Positions 7,377 to 15,372 are shown, counted from the first letter of the stretch. The stretch is 25,938 nucleotides of DNA from JBFHNV01 sp965365655 (GCA_965365655.1 CBDUCN010000026.1:1-25938), one strand, 5' to 3'. Translations and numbers: made by a program. Notes: generated by a model not told the origin, from the letters alone.

Positions 7377-8189
7377 ATGTCGTCCACGCCCCCCTCCGAG
7401 CCGGCCATCGAGGTAGCCGGCCTGCACAAGCGATACGGCGACGTGCTCGCCGTCGACGGGCTGGATTTCGCGGTACCGCCCGGCACCACCTGTGCGCTGC
7501 TCGGCGGCAACGGCGCCGGAAAGACCACCACCATCGCGATGTTGCTGGGCCTGCTGCTGCCGGAGGCGGGCCGCATCCGCGTGCTCGGCGTGGACATGCT
7601 GCGCGCGCGTCACGCGGTGCTCGGGCGCATGAACTTCTCGTCGCCCTACGTCGACCTGCCGCAGCGCCTCACGGTGAGCGAGAACCTGCGCGTCTACGCC
7701 CACCTCTACGGGGTGCGCGGCGTCGGCGCGCGCATCGCGGAGCTGGCGCGGGACCTGGACCTCGAGCCGCTGCTCGGCCGCCAGCACCGCACCCTGTCGG
7801 CGGGGCAGAAGACCCGCGTCGCGCTCGCGAAGGCGCTGCTCAACCGGCCCGAGGTGCTGCTGCTCGACGAGCCGACGGCGTCCCTGGATCCGGACACCGC
7901 GGATCGCATGCGCGGCTACCTGGAGGGCTACCAGCGCGACAGCGGCGCGACCGTGCTGCTCGCGTCCCACAACATGCGCGAGGTGGAGCGCATGTGCCAT
8001 CACGTGCTGATGCTGCGCAGCGGCGCGCTGGTGGACCAGGGCACGCCGCAGGCGTTGCTCGAGCGCTACGGGCGCGCCGACCTGGAGCAGGTGTTCCTGG
8101 ACATCGCGCGCGCGCCGGCGGGCGAGCGGCCGCCGCCGCGCGGCGAGGACGAGCAGCCGCGCGCCGCGGTGGGCGGCGGGCAGCCGTGA
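7377..8189 (+). CDS. ABC-2 type exporter, ATP-binding subunit
   Basis: 270-residue ATPase. Walker A is G43-G-N-G-A-G-K-T50, the signature is L-S-A-G-Q at 140-144, Walker B is L-L-L-D-E-P at 161-166, and the switch histidine is in S-H-N-M around residue 198. The Q-loop lacks its usual glutamine: the segment reads M-N-F-S-S-P-Y-V-D-L-P. After about residue 245 there is a charged, Pro/Arg-rich tail not needed for the fold. Its stop codon overlaps the permease start (GTGA), so the two proteins are probably made in equal amounts and form one ABC-2 exporter of the DrrA/YadG type. The substrate is unknown; family members export drugs, polysaccharides or lipids. Confidence 0.9.
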   Translation: MSSTPPSEPAIEVAGLHKRYGDVLAVDGLDFAVPPGTTCALLGGNGAGKTTTIAMLLGLLLPEAGRIRVLGVDMLRARHAVLGRMNFSSPYVDLPQRLTVSENLRVYAHLYGVRGVGARIAELARDLDLEPLLGRQHRTLSAGQKTRVALAKALLNRPEVLLLDEPTASLDPDTADRMRGYLEGYQRDSGATVLLASHNMREVERMCHHVLMLRSGALVDQGTPQALLERYGRADLEQVFLDIARAPAGERPPPRGEDEQPRAAVGGGQP

Positions 8190-8989
8190 GCGGGCAGGGC
8201 GCCCTGCGCCGCGTCGGCGCGATGGTGCTTCGCTACCTGTACCTGCTGCGCGGCTCGTGGCCGCGGGTCATCGAGCTGGCGTACTGGCCCACCGTGCAGA
8301 TGATCCTGTGGGGGCTGATCTCGACCTTCCTCGCGACCCAGTCGAGCTGGGTCGCGCAGGCCGCCGGCGTGCTGATCGCGGGCGTGCTGCTGTGGGACGT
8401 GCTGTTCCGCGGCCAGCTCGGCGTTTCGGTGGTGTTCTTCGAGGAGATCTACGCGCGCAACCTCACGCAGCTCTTCGCGAGCCCGCTGAGGCCCGGCGAG
8501 ATGATCGCGGCGATGCTGGTGATGAGCCTGATGCGCACGCTGATCGGCACGCTGCCCGCGGCACTGCTCGCGATCGTGCTCTACCGGTACTCCATCTTCG
8601 ACATGGGGCTCGCGCTGGTGGTCTTCTTCGTCAATCTGCTGCTGTTCGGGCAGGCCATCGGGCTCATGATCTGCGCGCTGGTGCTGCGCTTCGGCATCGG
8701 CGTGGAGAACCTCGCGTGGTCCGCGATCTTCGCGCTGGCGCCGCTGTCGGGGATCTACTATCCGATCGACACGCTTCCCGCGGCGGTGCGTCCTCTCGCC
8801 GATGCGCTGCCGTCCAGCCACGTGTTCGAGGGCATGCGCGCGGTGCTGGTGGACGGGCAGTTCCGCGGTGACCTGCTGGTCAACGCGCTGGCGCTGGACG
8901 CGCTGTGGTTCGCGCTCGGGATCGCGGCCTTCCTGGGCAGCTTCCACCTCGCGCGCAGGCGCGGGTACCTGCTCGGCATCGGGGAGTGA
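8186..8989 (+). CDS. ABC-2 type exporter, permease subunit
   Basis: 267-residue integral membrane protein with about six transmembrane segments, for example around residues 36-55, 60-80, 105-130, 140-162, 170-190 and 235-255. The G-I-Y-Y-P-I-D-T-L-P motif before the last extracytoplasmic loop is typical of ABC-2 permeases (YadH/DrrB/NodJ type). I chose the GTG at 8186 because it overlaps the ATPase stop codon by four bases, the usual arrangement for coupled translation; an ATG at 8222 in the same frame is the alternative. It forms a transporter with the upstream ATPase. A TGACGCC/GGCGTCA stem covers its own stop codon (8987-9016). Confidence 0.88.
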   Translation: MSGQGALRRVGAMVLRYLYLLRGSWPRVIELAYWPTVQMILWGLISTFLATQSSWVAQAAGVLIAGVLLWDVLFRGQLGVSVVFFEEIYARNLTQLFASPLRPGEMIAAMLVMSLMRTLIGTLPAALLAIVLYRYSIFDMGLALVVFFVNLLLFGQAIGLMICALVLRFGIGVENLAWSAIFALAPLSGIYYPIDTLPAAVRPLADALPSSHVFEGMRAVLVDGQFRGDLLVNALALDALWFALGIAAFLGSFHLARRRGYLLGIGE

Positions 8990-9016
8990 CGCCCGCCTCC
9001 CGCCGCACCGGCGTCA
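8987..9016 (+). terminator. Stem-loop over the exporter stop codon
   Basis: TGACGCC (8987-8993) pairs with GGCGTCA (9010-9016) across a 16-base loop; the left arm contains the stop codon. A competing pairing, CTCCCGC (8997-9003) with GCGGGAG (9023-9029), overlaps it. No T-tract follows. Confidence 0.3.
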
Positions 9017-9251
9017 TGGCCCGCGGGAGACCTGACCGGCCCGGGCGGCGTATCCTCCCCGCCCGCCGATCGGCGCGGGCCAGGGTCGCCAAGGCCGCCG
9101 CGGGCGCGGCCGAAGGCGTCGCCGCGCGCCCGGGATGTCGACTCCATCATGGAAATGTCGGCCACGCCCGGTAACCTCGCCGAACGGCGTTCGTAGGCTC
9201 ATCGGGCAGGAAGAAGGCGGGTCTGGCCGTGACCCCCGCCGAGGAGACAGC

Positions 9252-11051
9252 GTGGAGATTCCCGGCTACACCCTGGAGCGGCGCATCGGCACCGGCGGTC
9301 AGGCCATCGTGTACGAGGCCGTCCAGCGCTCGCTCGAGCGGCGCGTCGCGCTCAAGGTCCTGAATCCCGTGCTCTCGGGCAACCCGGAGTTCACCGAGCG
9401 TTTCCTGAACGAGGGCCGCATCCTGGCGAGTCTCGGCCACTCCCACGTGATCACGATCCACGACATCGGCGTCGTGGGCGATCTCCACTATCTTTCCATG
9501 GAGCTGGTGGAGGGCGGGGACCTGCGGGCCCGCATTCGCGAGGGCCTCACCCCCGACACGGCGCTGGACTACGTCGCGATCATCGCCGACTGCCTCGGCC
9601 GGGCGCACGAGAGGCAGGTGGTGCACCGGGACATCAAGCCGGCCAACGTGCTGTTCCGTACCGACGGTACGCTGCTGCTCACGGACTTCGGCATCGCGAA
9701 GATGCTCGGCGCCAGCACCGATCTGACCCTGACCGGCACCACGCTCGGCAGCCCCAGCTACCTCAGCCCGGAGCAGGCCCGAAACCTGCCGCTGGACGGT
9801 CGAGCCGACATCTATTCCCTCGGTGCGATGGCCTTCGAGATGCTTGCGGGGCGCAAGCCGTTCTCCGCGGACTCGGAGTTCGCGACCATCCACCACCACC
9901 TCACGTCGCCGGTGCCCGCGCTGCCTGCCGGGCTCGAGGCGTACCAGCCGTTGATCGAGCGGATGATGGCGAAGTCCCCGGACGATCGTTTCGCGAGCAT
10001 CGACGAGCTGATCGAGGCGCTGCGCGTGCTGCGTCCGGCGATCCCCGTGCCGCCGCGCGCCGGGGAACGTCTGGAGACGGCTGCGGCGGACGCCGCGGCG
10101 AGCCCCACGGCGCCGACCCTGCCGATGCACGCATTCGGCGAGCCCCGCCCGGAACCGCCGCCGCGCGACGACGACGAGATCACGCTGGTCAACATTCGCA
10201 CGCCGCCGCCCGCCCCGGCGGCGCGCCGCGTCCCGGTCGGACTGCTCGCGGTCGCGGCCGTCGCGGTCGCGGCCGCTCTCGCGCTGGGCCTCGACGGCGA
10301 TGCGGGCGGCGCGCCGGATGACCTGGCCGGCGCCGCCCCCGCGGCGCCCGGGCCGGAGGCGTCCGCGGCTGCGCAGCCGCACGAGGCGCAGGCGCTCCGG
10401 GTGCCCGAGCCGGCCGCGGAGCCCCCGGTGAGTCACGGCGACGCGTCGCCGCCCGCGGCGCCGGCGACGGCCGTCGCCGGCGCGCCGCCGCCGGTGCGCG
10501 CGGCCGGCCAGCCGCCGGCGCCCGCGGTCAACCAGCCCCCGGCGCACGCGGCCGCGCCCGTGCAGCGGCCGCCGCCGGCCTCGACCGCACGGCCGGAGGC
10601 GGCAACAGCGGCTGCGCCCGGGCCGGCACCGTCGCCGGTCGCCGGATCCGACGAGGCGCGTGTGCAGGCGCTGCTCGCGTCGGCACGCCGCGCACTGGAC
10701 GACCTTCGCCTGACGCGCCCCGAGACCGACAGCGCGATGTTCTTCTACGACCAGGTTCTCGTGATCGAGCCCGACAACGCGGAGGCGCGGCGGGGGCACA
10801 GACTGGTCGCCGATCGCTACGCGGAGCTCGCGCGCGGGGCGCTCGCGCGCGGCGACACGTCGCGGGCCAGGGCGCTGGTCTCGCGCGGCCTGTCGGTGGA
10901 CGCGGGCAATTCGGAGCTGCTGGCCCTGCGCGGGGAGCTGGACACGGACCGCGGCGCCGAGCGCCAGGCCAGTGCGGCTCCCGCGAACGGCGAGATCCGC
11001 GGCGAGACCCCGAAGCAGCTCTATCGCCGCATCCAGGGCTGGTTCAACTGA
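9252..11051 (+). CDS. Membrane-anchored Ser/Thr protein kinase
   Basis: 599-residue bacterial PknB-type kinase. Catalytic domain at about 6-262: glycine loop G-T-G-G-Q-A, ATP lysine Lys35, pairing Glu54, catalytic loop H125-R-D-I-K-P-A-N132, D145-F-G, and S-P-E-Q at 172-175 after an activation loop rich in Thr (151-164), so autophosphorylation is likely. One membrane segment follows at about 327-346, then a long Ala/Pro linker to about 465, and a C-terminal region (about 470-575) that resembles two or three TPR-like helical repeats placed in the periplasm. Start: the GTG at 9252 has a GAGGAG six bases upstream, far better than the upstream ATG at 9135. It probably phosphorylates cytoplasmic proteins in response to a periplasmic cue; the nearby FHA protein is a plausible partner. 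Confidence 0.92.
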   Translation: MEIPGYTLERRIGTGGQAIVYEAVQRSLERRVALKVLNPVLSGNPEFTERFLNEGRILASLGHSHVITIHDIGVVGDLHYLSMELVEGGDLRARIREGLTPDTALDYVAIIADCLGRAHERQVVHRDIKPANVLFRTDGTLLLTDFGIAKMLGASTDLTLTGTTLGSPSYLSPEQARNLPLDGRADIYSLGAMAFEMLAGRKPFSADSEFATIHHHLTSPVPALPAGLEAYQPLIERMMAKSPDDRFASIDELIEALRVLRPAIPVPPRAGERLETAAADAAASPTAPTLPMHAFGEPRPEPPPRDDDEITLVNIRTPPPAPAARRVPVGLLAVAAVAVAAALALGLDGDAGGAPDDLAGAAPAAPGPEASAAAQPHEAQALRVPEPAAEPPVSHGDASPPAAPATAVAGAPPPVRAAGQPPAPAVNQPPAHAAAPVQRPPPASTARPEAATAAAPGPAPSPVAGSDEARVQALLASARRALDDLRLTRPETDSAMFFYDQVLVIEPDNAEARRGHRLVADRYAELARGALARGDTSRARALVSRGLSVDAGNSELLALRGELDTDRGAERQASAAPANGEIRGETPKQLYRRIQGWFN

Positions 11052-11070
11052 GAGCCGCCATCCCGCTCAA

Positions 11071-11088
11071 GGCGCCCGACCCGGCGCC
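11071..11088 (+). terminator. Short stem-loop after the kinase gene
   Basis: GGCGCC (11071-11076) and GGCGCC (11083-11088) can pair around six bases, 20 bases after the kinase stop. No T-tract, so only weak evidence for termination. Confidence 0.25.
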
Positions 11089-11152
11089 GATAGCGGATGC
11101 AGGGCGGGTGCGGATCTCCGCAGCGCGCCCATGTCCCGTGGGGGCGGGGGTA

Positions 11153-11605
11153 ATGGCGATGGCCGAAGACGTGACGGATCCGGGAGCGGACACCAACTAC
11201 AGCCTGCTGCCAGTGCTCAGGCACTACGAGGAGCGCAGGTGCTACCCGCGCATCGAGCTGCGCTTGCCGGTGATCGTGACCACCGCCGAACACGAGGTGC
11301 TGCACGCACGGCTGCGCAACCTCTGCGCTGAAGGGGTGCAGATCCGCTGCGGGCCGAAGACGGCCGCGAAGCTGCACCCGCGCGGGACCCGCATCGCTCC
11401 GGGCGCCGGTCCGCAGGTGATGCTGCGCATGGACCTGCCGCTCGCCGGCGGGACGCGCACCTTCGCCGGCGCCGCGCGCGTGAGCTACATCGCGGCCAAG
11501 AACCGGCAGGAGATCGCGTTCGGGCTCGAGTACACCCGGATCGGGCTGGACGCCAAGCAGGTGCTGGCGGCGTTCATCGTCGAGTGCATGCGCCCCAGCC
11601 TCTGA
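11153..11605 (+). CDS. PilZ domain protein (predicted c-di-GMP binder)
   Basis: 150-residue single-domain protein. The two c-di-GMP contact motifs of PilZ are recognisable: R-x-x-x-R at Arg29-Arg33 (in ERRCYPRIEL) and the [D/N]-x-S-x-x-G box as N56-L-C-A-E-G61, where the usual serine is cysteine. The arrangement of strands up to F-G-L-E-Y at about 123-127 fits the PilZ barrel, and a C-terminal helix follows. Start ATG at 11153 is preceded by a G-rich stretch that could serve as the ribosome-binding site; a second ATG lies at 11159. It would couple cyclic di-GMP level to an unknown target; no GGDEF or EAL gene is in the window. A promoter of its own or readthrough from the kinase gene is possible. 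Confidence 0.8.
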   Translation: MAMAEDVTDPGADTNYSLLPVLRHYEERRCYPRIELRLPVIVTTAEHEVLHARLRNLCAEGVQIRCGPKTAAKLHPRGTRIAPGAGPQVMLRMDLPLAGGTRTFAGAARVSYIAAKNRQEIAFGLEYTRIGLDAKQVLAAFIVECMRPSL

Positions 11606-11631
11606 CGCAGCGCGCGCGCCGGCGGATGGTG

Positions 11632-11637
11632 TATTTT
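11632..11637 (+). promoter_or_regulatory. Candidate -10 element for ppiC
   Basis: TATTTT, an unusual AT run in this DNA, lies 33 bases before the ppiC ATG. It sits in the loop of a CCGGCGG/CCGCCGG stem, so the same bases could instead belong to a terminator hairpin of the PilZ gene. No clear -35. Confidence 0.35.
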
Positions 11638-11670
11638 CACCGCCGGACCACGCAGCGGAGACCGACCGTC

Positions 11671-11952
11671 ATGAGCCGAGCCAGGGCACGCCACATCCTC
11701 GTCGACACCAGCGAGGCCTGTCAGAAGCTGAAGGACGAGATCCAGGGGGGCGCGGACTTCGCGGACCTCGCCCGCGCTCACTCGAACTGCCCGTCGGGCT
11801 CGCGCGGAGGGGACCTCGGCGAGTTCGGCCGCGGCGCGATGGTCAAGGAGTTCGACGAGGTGGTCTTCAGCGCGCCGGTGGGGGAGGTGCAGGGGCCGGT
11901 GAAGACCGGCTTCGGCTATCACCTTCTGGAAGTCACCCACCGCGATGACTGA
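11671..11952 (+). CDS. ppiC: PpiC-type parvulin peptidyl-prolyl isomerase
   Basis: 93 residues, the same length as Escherichia coli PpiC and consisting only of the parvulin domain. Typical features are ARHILV at the start, A-D-F-A-D-L-A-R-A-H-S, C-P-S-G-S-R-G-G-D-L-G-E-F in the middle, and V-K-T-G-F-G-Y-H-L-L-E-V at the end. It should catalyse cis-trans isomerisation of peptidyl-proline bonds in the cytoplasm, as no signal peptide is present. Start ATG at 11671 follows the GC-rich leader by a weak GGAG. The AT-rich TATTTT at 11632-11637, preceded by TGG-TG, is a candidate -10 element lying between the PilZ stop and this start, so the gene is probably transcribed on its own. Confidence 0.92.
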   Translation: MSRARARHILVDTSEACQKLKDEIQGGADFADLARAHSNCPSGSRGGDLGEFGRGAMVKEFDEVVFSAPVGEVQGPVKTGFGYHLLEVTHRDD

Positions 11953-11953
11953 A

Positions 11954-11981
11954 GGCCGGTGATCCCGTCACCGCGCCGGCC
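11954..11981 (+). terminator. Imperfect stem-loop after ppiC
   Basis: GGCC-GGTGA (11954-11962) pairs with TCACC (11968-11972) and, past a five-base bulge, GGCC (11978-11981). It begins one base after the ppiC stop codon. No T-tract. Confidence 0.3.
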
Positions 11982-12077
11982 GCGGGCGACGGATCCGCGT
12001 GCCGCGACGGCGCGCCTTCCCCTCGCAGGGGCTCCGCAACGTCCCGCGCGCGCGCCGGCGCGTGCGGACGCGAAGCG

Positions 12078-12962
12078 GTGCGCGGCCTCGCGGCGGTGAG
12101 CGCGTTCGAGGTCGCGCGGCTGTCGTCCGCGCTGGGCGCGGAGATCACGGGGCTGGATCTTCGCGGCGGCGTGGACGCCGGCATCGCGGCGCGCCTGGAC
12201 TCGCTGCTGGCGCATCACCTGGTGCTGGTGATCCGCGATCAGGCCCTGACGCCGCGCGGGATGCTGGACGCGCTGTCCGCGCTGGGGCCGCCGCTGCGTC
12301 AGCACTACTCGCAGTACCTCGCGCCGGACTGCCCCGACGTCGGCATCCTCGACAGCGCGAAGGCGGAGCGGGGCCCGGACGGGCGGCGCGTGCAGCTCGG
12401 TGCGTCGTGCTGGCACTCGGACCACATCAACCACGAGCGTCCGCCCAAGTGCACCGCGCTGCACGCGGTCAAGCTGCCGGCCACCGGCGGTGACACCAGC
12501 TTCGCGAACATGCGCGCCGCGTACCGCCGGCTGCCGCCGGGCAGGCGCGCCCGGCTGGAACGCATGCTGAGCGTGAACGGCCTGGATCGCGACCTGATCG
12601 AGGTGCGCGCCGCCGACCGCGCGCGTCATGCGCGCCCGTCCATGCACCCGGTGGTGCGCACGCATCCGGTCACCGGCGAGCCGGCGCTGTACCTGCACCC
12701 GGGAAAGCTGGATCACTTCGAAGGCATGAGCCGCGAGGACAGTCTCGCGTTCGTGAACGAGCTCCTCGACGAGGTGCTGTGCCCGGAGATCGTGTACCGC
12801 CATCGCTGGCGCACCGGCGACCTGCTGCTGTGCGACAACCGTGCCACCGTGCACCGGGCCCACGACGACTACGACCACGACGAGGGGCGGGTGATGTACC
12901 GCCTGCTCATCGAAGGCGACAGGCCCTACTTCCGGCCCGCGGCCCGGCTCACCTTCGACTGA
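12078..12962 (+). CDS. TauD/TfdA-family 2-oxoglutarate/Fe(II) dioxygenase
   Basis: 294-residue enzyme. The facial triad is visible: His113-x-Asp115 in W-H-S-D-H, and the distal His259 in N-R-A-T-V-H-R-A. Arg275 (in V-M-Y-R) is the likely 2-oxoglutarate carboxylate contact, and P-A-T-G-G-D-T at about 134-140 is the conserved family segment. The family couples 2-oxoglutarate decarboxylation to hydroxylation of substrates such as taurine, alkyl sulfates or chlorophenoxy acids. The substrate here cannot be told, and no sulfonate transporter is next to it. Starts are uncertain: GTG at 12078 (used here) or GTG at 12096, neither with a good Shine-Dalgarno. It converges on the AsmA-family gene with only 11 bases between stop codons. 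Confidence 0.88.
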   Translation: MRGLAAVSAFEVARLSSALGAEITGLDLRGGVDAGIAARLDSLLAHHLVLVIRDQALTPRGMLDALSALGPPLRQHYSQYLAPDCPDVGILDSAKAERGPDGRRVQLGASCWHSDHINHERPPKCTALHAVKLPATGGDTSFANMRAAYRRLPPGRRARLERMLSVNGLDRDLIEVRAADRARHARPSMHPVVRTHPVTGEPALYLHPGKLDHFEGMSREDSLAFVNELLDEVLCPEIVYRHRWRTGDLLLCDNRATVHRAHDDYDHDEGRVMYRLLIEGDRPYFRPAARLTFD

Positions 12963-12973
12963 CGCTCACGCTT

Positions 12974-14959
12974 TCAGTTCATCGCGTCCCTGGGGCGCGG
13001 CGCCGCGCGCGGCGCCGCCGGCGTTGCCCGTGCGGGCGTGGCGGGTCGGGCGCCGCGCGCCGGCGCGCCGCCGGCTGCAATGCCGGGACACGGATTCTCG
13101 TCGCCGCTGCCCAGGTCGGCGAACGCGGCCAGCGCTGCCGGCGGGAACAGCAGGCCACCCAGCAGGCTGCCCACGCGGCGCGCGGCGGACGCGGTGTCGG
13201 CGGTGAAGGTCGGTGCGAGCAGGGTGCCGCCCACGTCCACCGCGACCGAGAGATTGAGCGTCGCGCTCTTCGGCTGCGGCGTGATCTCGAGGTCCAGCCG
13301 CTCGCGCCCGAGGTCGATGCTGCCGTCGCCGGTCACCGTGACGGATTCGGTGTCGAGCAGCAGCACCTCGCGGCGGGCGATGCCGTCGCGGATCGCGAAG
13401 TCGGCGGCCAGGCAGTTGAGCGACGTCCACTCGCCGCCATCGCGCCCGCCGACGTCGCCGAGCACCTTGGTCACGCCGCCCACCAGGCTCTCGATCATCG
13501 ACAGGCGGCCGCGCCCTCCGCGCATGAGCACCTGCAGGCGCCCGTCGAGGCGGCCCGCGACGGCGGCGGGTGACGCCCCGGAGCCGGTCAGCGACGCGCG
13601 CACGTCCGCGCGCCCGTCGAGCAGCGGCTCGTGGCCGAAGCGCCGAAACAGGCGTGCGACGTCCACCTGCCGCGCATCCAGGGTCAGGCTCAGCTCCGGC
13701 GCGCGTTGCGCGGGCGCCGCGACGCGCAGGTTGCCGTGCAGACTGCCGCGCTCGAGGTGGGCGTCCAGCGGCTGCACCGCGAGGGCGCCGTCGGCGAGCA
13801 CGACCCGCGCCAGCAGCTCGCTGACCGCGCCCAGCGGCGTGGCCACCGCCTCGCCGCTCACCTCCAGGTCCGCGTCCACGGCCCGCAGCAGGCCGAGGTC
13901 GAACGGCGTCTCGGCGAACACGCGCTGGCGTTCGCCGGGTGCGGCGCCGCCGGGAGCGGCCCCGGCGACCTGCAGCAGGTCCAGTCGCTCGGCGTGCAGC
14001 TGGCCGCCGATGTGCGGGCGGGGGCCGCTGCTCGACACCAGCAGCGCACCGTGCACCCGGTTGTCGCCCAGCGCGGCCGCGAGGTCCTGGAAGCGCAGCT
14101 CGGCGGCGCTCCCGGTGACGCGCGCGCGCAGCGACCACGGCAGGCCGGCGGGCAGGGCCAGCTGCAGCTGCGCCGCGACGGGAGCGAGGTCGGCGCCCGC
14201 GAGGCTCACCTGCAGGGACAGGCCCTCGGCGGACCACGGCCGCTCGATGTCCCCGGCCACCGTGATCTCGGCCCCGAGCAGCGTCGCCCGCGCGTCGATG
14301 GGCCACGGCGCCGCCGAGCGCAGCAGGTCCGCGATCAGTCCGGATCGTCCGGCCGCGGAGAGCGCGACGTCGTCGAGCGCGCCCCTGAACGTGAAGTCCA
14401 GGAGGTCACCGGGCGCGGTGCGCGAGAGGTCCAGCTGCTCCACCTGCAGCGTGGTGTCGGTGCCGTCGGGTGACCGGTAGCGGATCGTGCTGTCCGTGAG
14501 CCGGGCGCGGGCGAGGCTGGCCCGCGCGCCGGCGGACGCGCCGGCATCGGCGGACGCGTCGGCGCCGGCGGCAGCCGGGAACTCCCAGTTGCCGCCGCCG
14601 TCGCCGTCGGCCTGCAGCAGCACGTCCGCGCCGTGCACCTCCAGGCGCCGGATCGTGAGCTCGCCGCGCAGCAGGTCGGGCAGATCGGCCTCGGCCTCGG
14701 CCCGCTCGACCGCAATCAGCGCCGGGCCGTCGCCGCGCGCGTCGCCGCTCAGCGTGAAGCCTCTGAGCACGAGCACCGGGCGCAGCGACAGGCTCAGCTC
14801 GATGGGCGCGCCGAGGGTCGCGATGCGTCCGGTGCGCTGCTCCACCTCCGCGAGGATCTCCTGCCGGAAATCGTCCGGATCCAGGGTCCACAGGTACGCG
14901 ACGGCGGCAAGCACGAGCGCTGCGAGGCCGCCGGCGGCGGCGAGGACGACACGTTTCAT
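12974..14959 (-). CDS. AsmA family protein
   Basis: 661-residue inner-membrane-anchored periplasmic protein. A single N-terminal membrane segment (about 4-24, VVLAAAGGLAALVLAAVAYL) is followed by the AsmA opening: D-P-D-D-F-R-Q-E-I, T-G-R, then a beta-rich region. The C-terminal AsmA core is recognisable around 450-600, with R-G-G-R-G-R-L-S, F-A-I-R-D-G-I-A, V-T-G-D-G-S-I-D-L and I-T-P-Q-P-K. A low-complexity Ala/Pro/Arg tail closes the protein. AsmA-like proteins (AsmA, TamB and YhdP relatives) form hydrophobic grooves thought to move phospholipids to the outer membrane or maintain its lipid balance. The ATG at 14959 is chosen because it puts the membrane segment at the very N-terminus; upstream frame (to 15148) looks non-coding. 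Confidence 0.88.
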   Translation of the reverse strand: MKRVVLAAAGGLAALVLAAVAYLWTLDPDDFRQEILAEVEQRTGRIATLGAPIELSLSLRPVLVLRGFTLSGDARGDGPALIAVERAEAEADLPDLLRGELTIRRLEVHGADVLLQADGDGGGNWEFPAAAGADASADAGASAGARASLARARLTDSTIRYRSPDGTDTTLQVEQLDLSRTAPGDLLDFTFRGALDDVALSAAGRSGLIADLLRSAAPWPIDARATLLGAEITVAGDIERPWSAEGLSLQVSLAGADLAPVAAQLQLALPAGLPWSLRARVTGSAAELRFQDLAAALGDNRVHGALLVSSSGPRPHIGGQLHAERLDLLQVAGAAPGGAAPGERQRVFAETPFDLGLLRAVDADLEVSGEAVATPLGAVSELLARVVLADGALAVQPLDAHLERGSLHGNLRVAAPAQRAPELSLTLDARQVDVARLFRRFGHEPLLDGRADVRASLTGSGASPAAVAGRLDGRLQVLMRGGRGRLSMIESLVGGVTKVLGDVGGRDGGEWTSLNCLAADFAIRDGIARREVLLLDTESVTVTGDGSIDLGRERLDLEITPQPKSATLNLSVAVDVGGTLLAPTFTADTASAARRVGSLLGGLLFPPAALAAFADLGSGDENPCPGIAAGGAPARGARPATPARATPAAPRAAPRPRDAMN

Positions 14960-15204
14960 GGTTGTCCCGGGAGCGTCATCGAGTCCAAGCGTAGCCCGAA
15001 TGGCCGCGCTCCGCCGCGGTTCGCCGGACCGGCCGTGCGCGCCGGAGGTGCTGCCTGGGAGAGGAGCCTCGGAACGTCGTGCCGGCCCGTGCGTGGGCCG
15101 GCCGTGCGGTGCGGGCGCCATGCGCGGGCGCGGCTGCGCGCGGCGCATCGCGCGTTCATCGACTCGCGCCGCGTCCGCAGTCCGGCGGCCGCGACGGGCG
15201 CGTG
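14960..15204. other. Intergenic region upstream of the AsmA gene
   Basis: 245 bases without a credible gene, directly followed by the repeat element at 15205-15360, so the whole non-coding stretch reaches 15372. It holds a perfect 8-bp stem-loop, GCCGGCCC (15081-15088) with GGGCCGGC (15095-15102), about 120 bases upstream of the AsmA start. The AsmA promoter should lie here; I cannot name it. Confidence 0.45.
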
Positions 15205-15360
15205 AGCAGGCTGTTGATTTTCGACGGCCTGCTAACCGGCACAGGGATGTGCCGGCATGAATGGATCACCAGGTGATTGATTCTCGGCGCGAGCGGGAGA
15301 CCGCGTCTTCCGCGAAGCGAGTTGAAGTTCGACAGGATGTCGAATTTCAACAGCCTGTTG
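15205..15360. mobile_element. MITE-like non-coding element with terminal inverted repeats
   Basis: The left end CAGGCTGTTGATTTTCGAC (15207-15225) and the reverse complement of the right end, CAGGCTGTTGAAATTCGAC (from 15357 down to 15339), agree at 17 of 19 bases. The segment is visibly richer in A/T than its surroundings. Internal structure: AGCAGGC/GCCTGCT (15205-15211 with 15227-15233), CCGGCAC/GTGCCGG (15236-15242 with 15249-15255), ATCACC-A-GGTGAT (15265-15277), and a 13-bp stem with one G-T pair (15321-15333 with 15339-15351). It has no coding capacity and no obvious target-site duplication. A small transposon remnant is the best guess; a dispersed structured repeat is the alternative. 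Confidence 0.55.
15321..15351. repeat. 13-bp stem-loop downstream of mrpG
   Basis: GTTGAAGTTCGAC (15321-15333) pairs with GTCGAATTTCAAC (15339-15351) around AGGAT, with a single G-T mismatch. It begins 22 bases past the mrpG stop on the minus strand and could protect the 3' end of the mrp transcript, but no T-tract follows. Confidence 0.5.
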
Positions 15361-15372
15361 GAAGCCCGCCGA

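Noticed and set aside
10260..10640. Repetitive GCC/CCG-rich stretch that looks like a tandem DNA repeat
   Set aside because: It is the Ala/Pro linker of the kinase; no exact repeat unit is present.
9147..10799. 550-codon minus-strand open frame over the kinase gene
   Set aside because: Arg-rich shadow; the kinase on the other strand has every catalytic motif.
15205..15360. CRISPR or attachment site interpretation of the repeat-rich element
   Set aside because: No evenly spaced direct repeats, no tRNA or integrase nearby; inverted-repeat ends fit a MITE-like element better.
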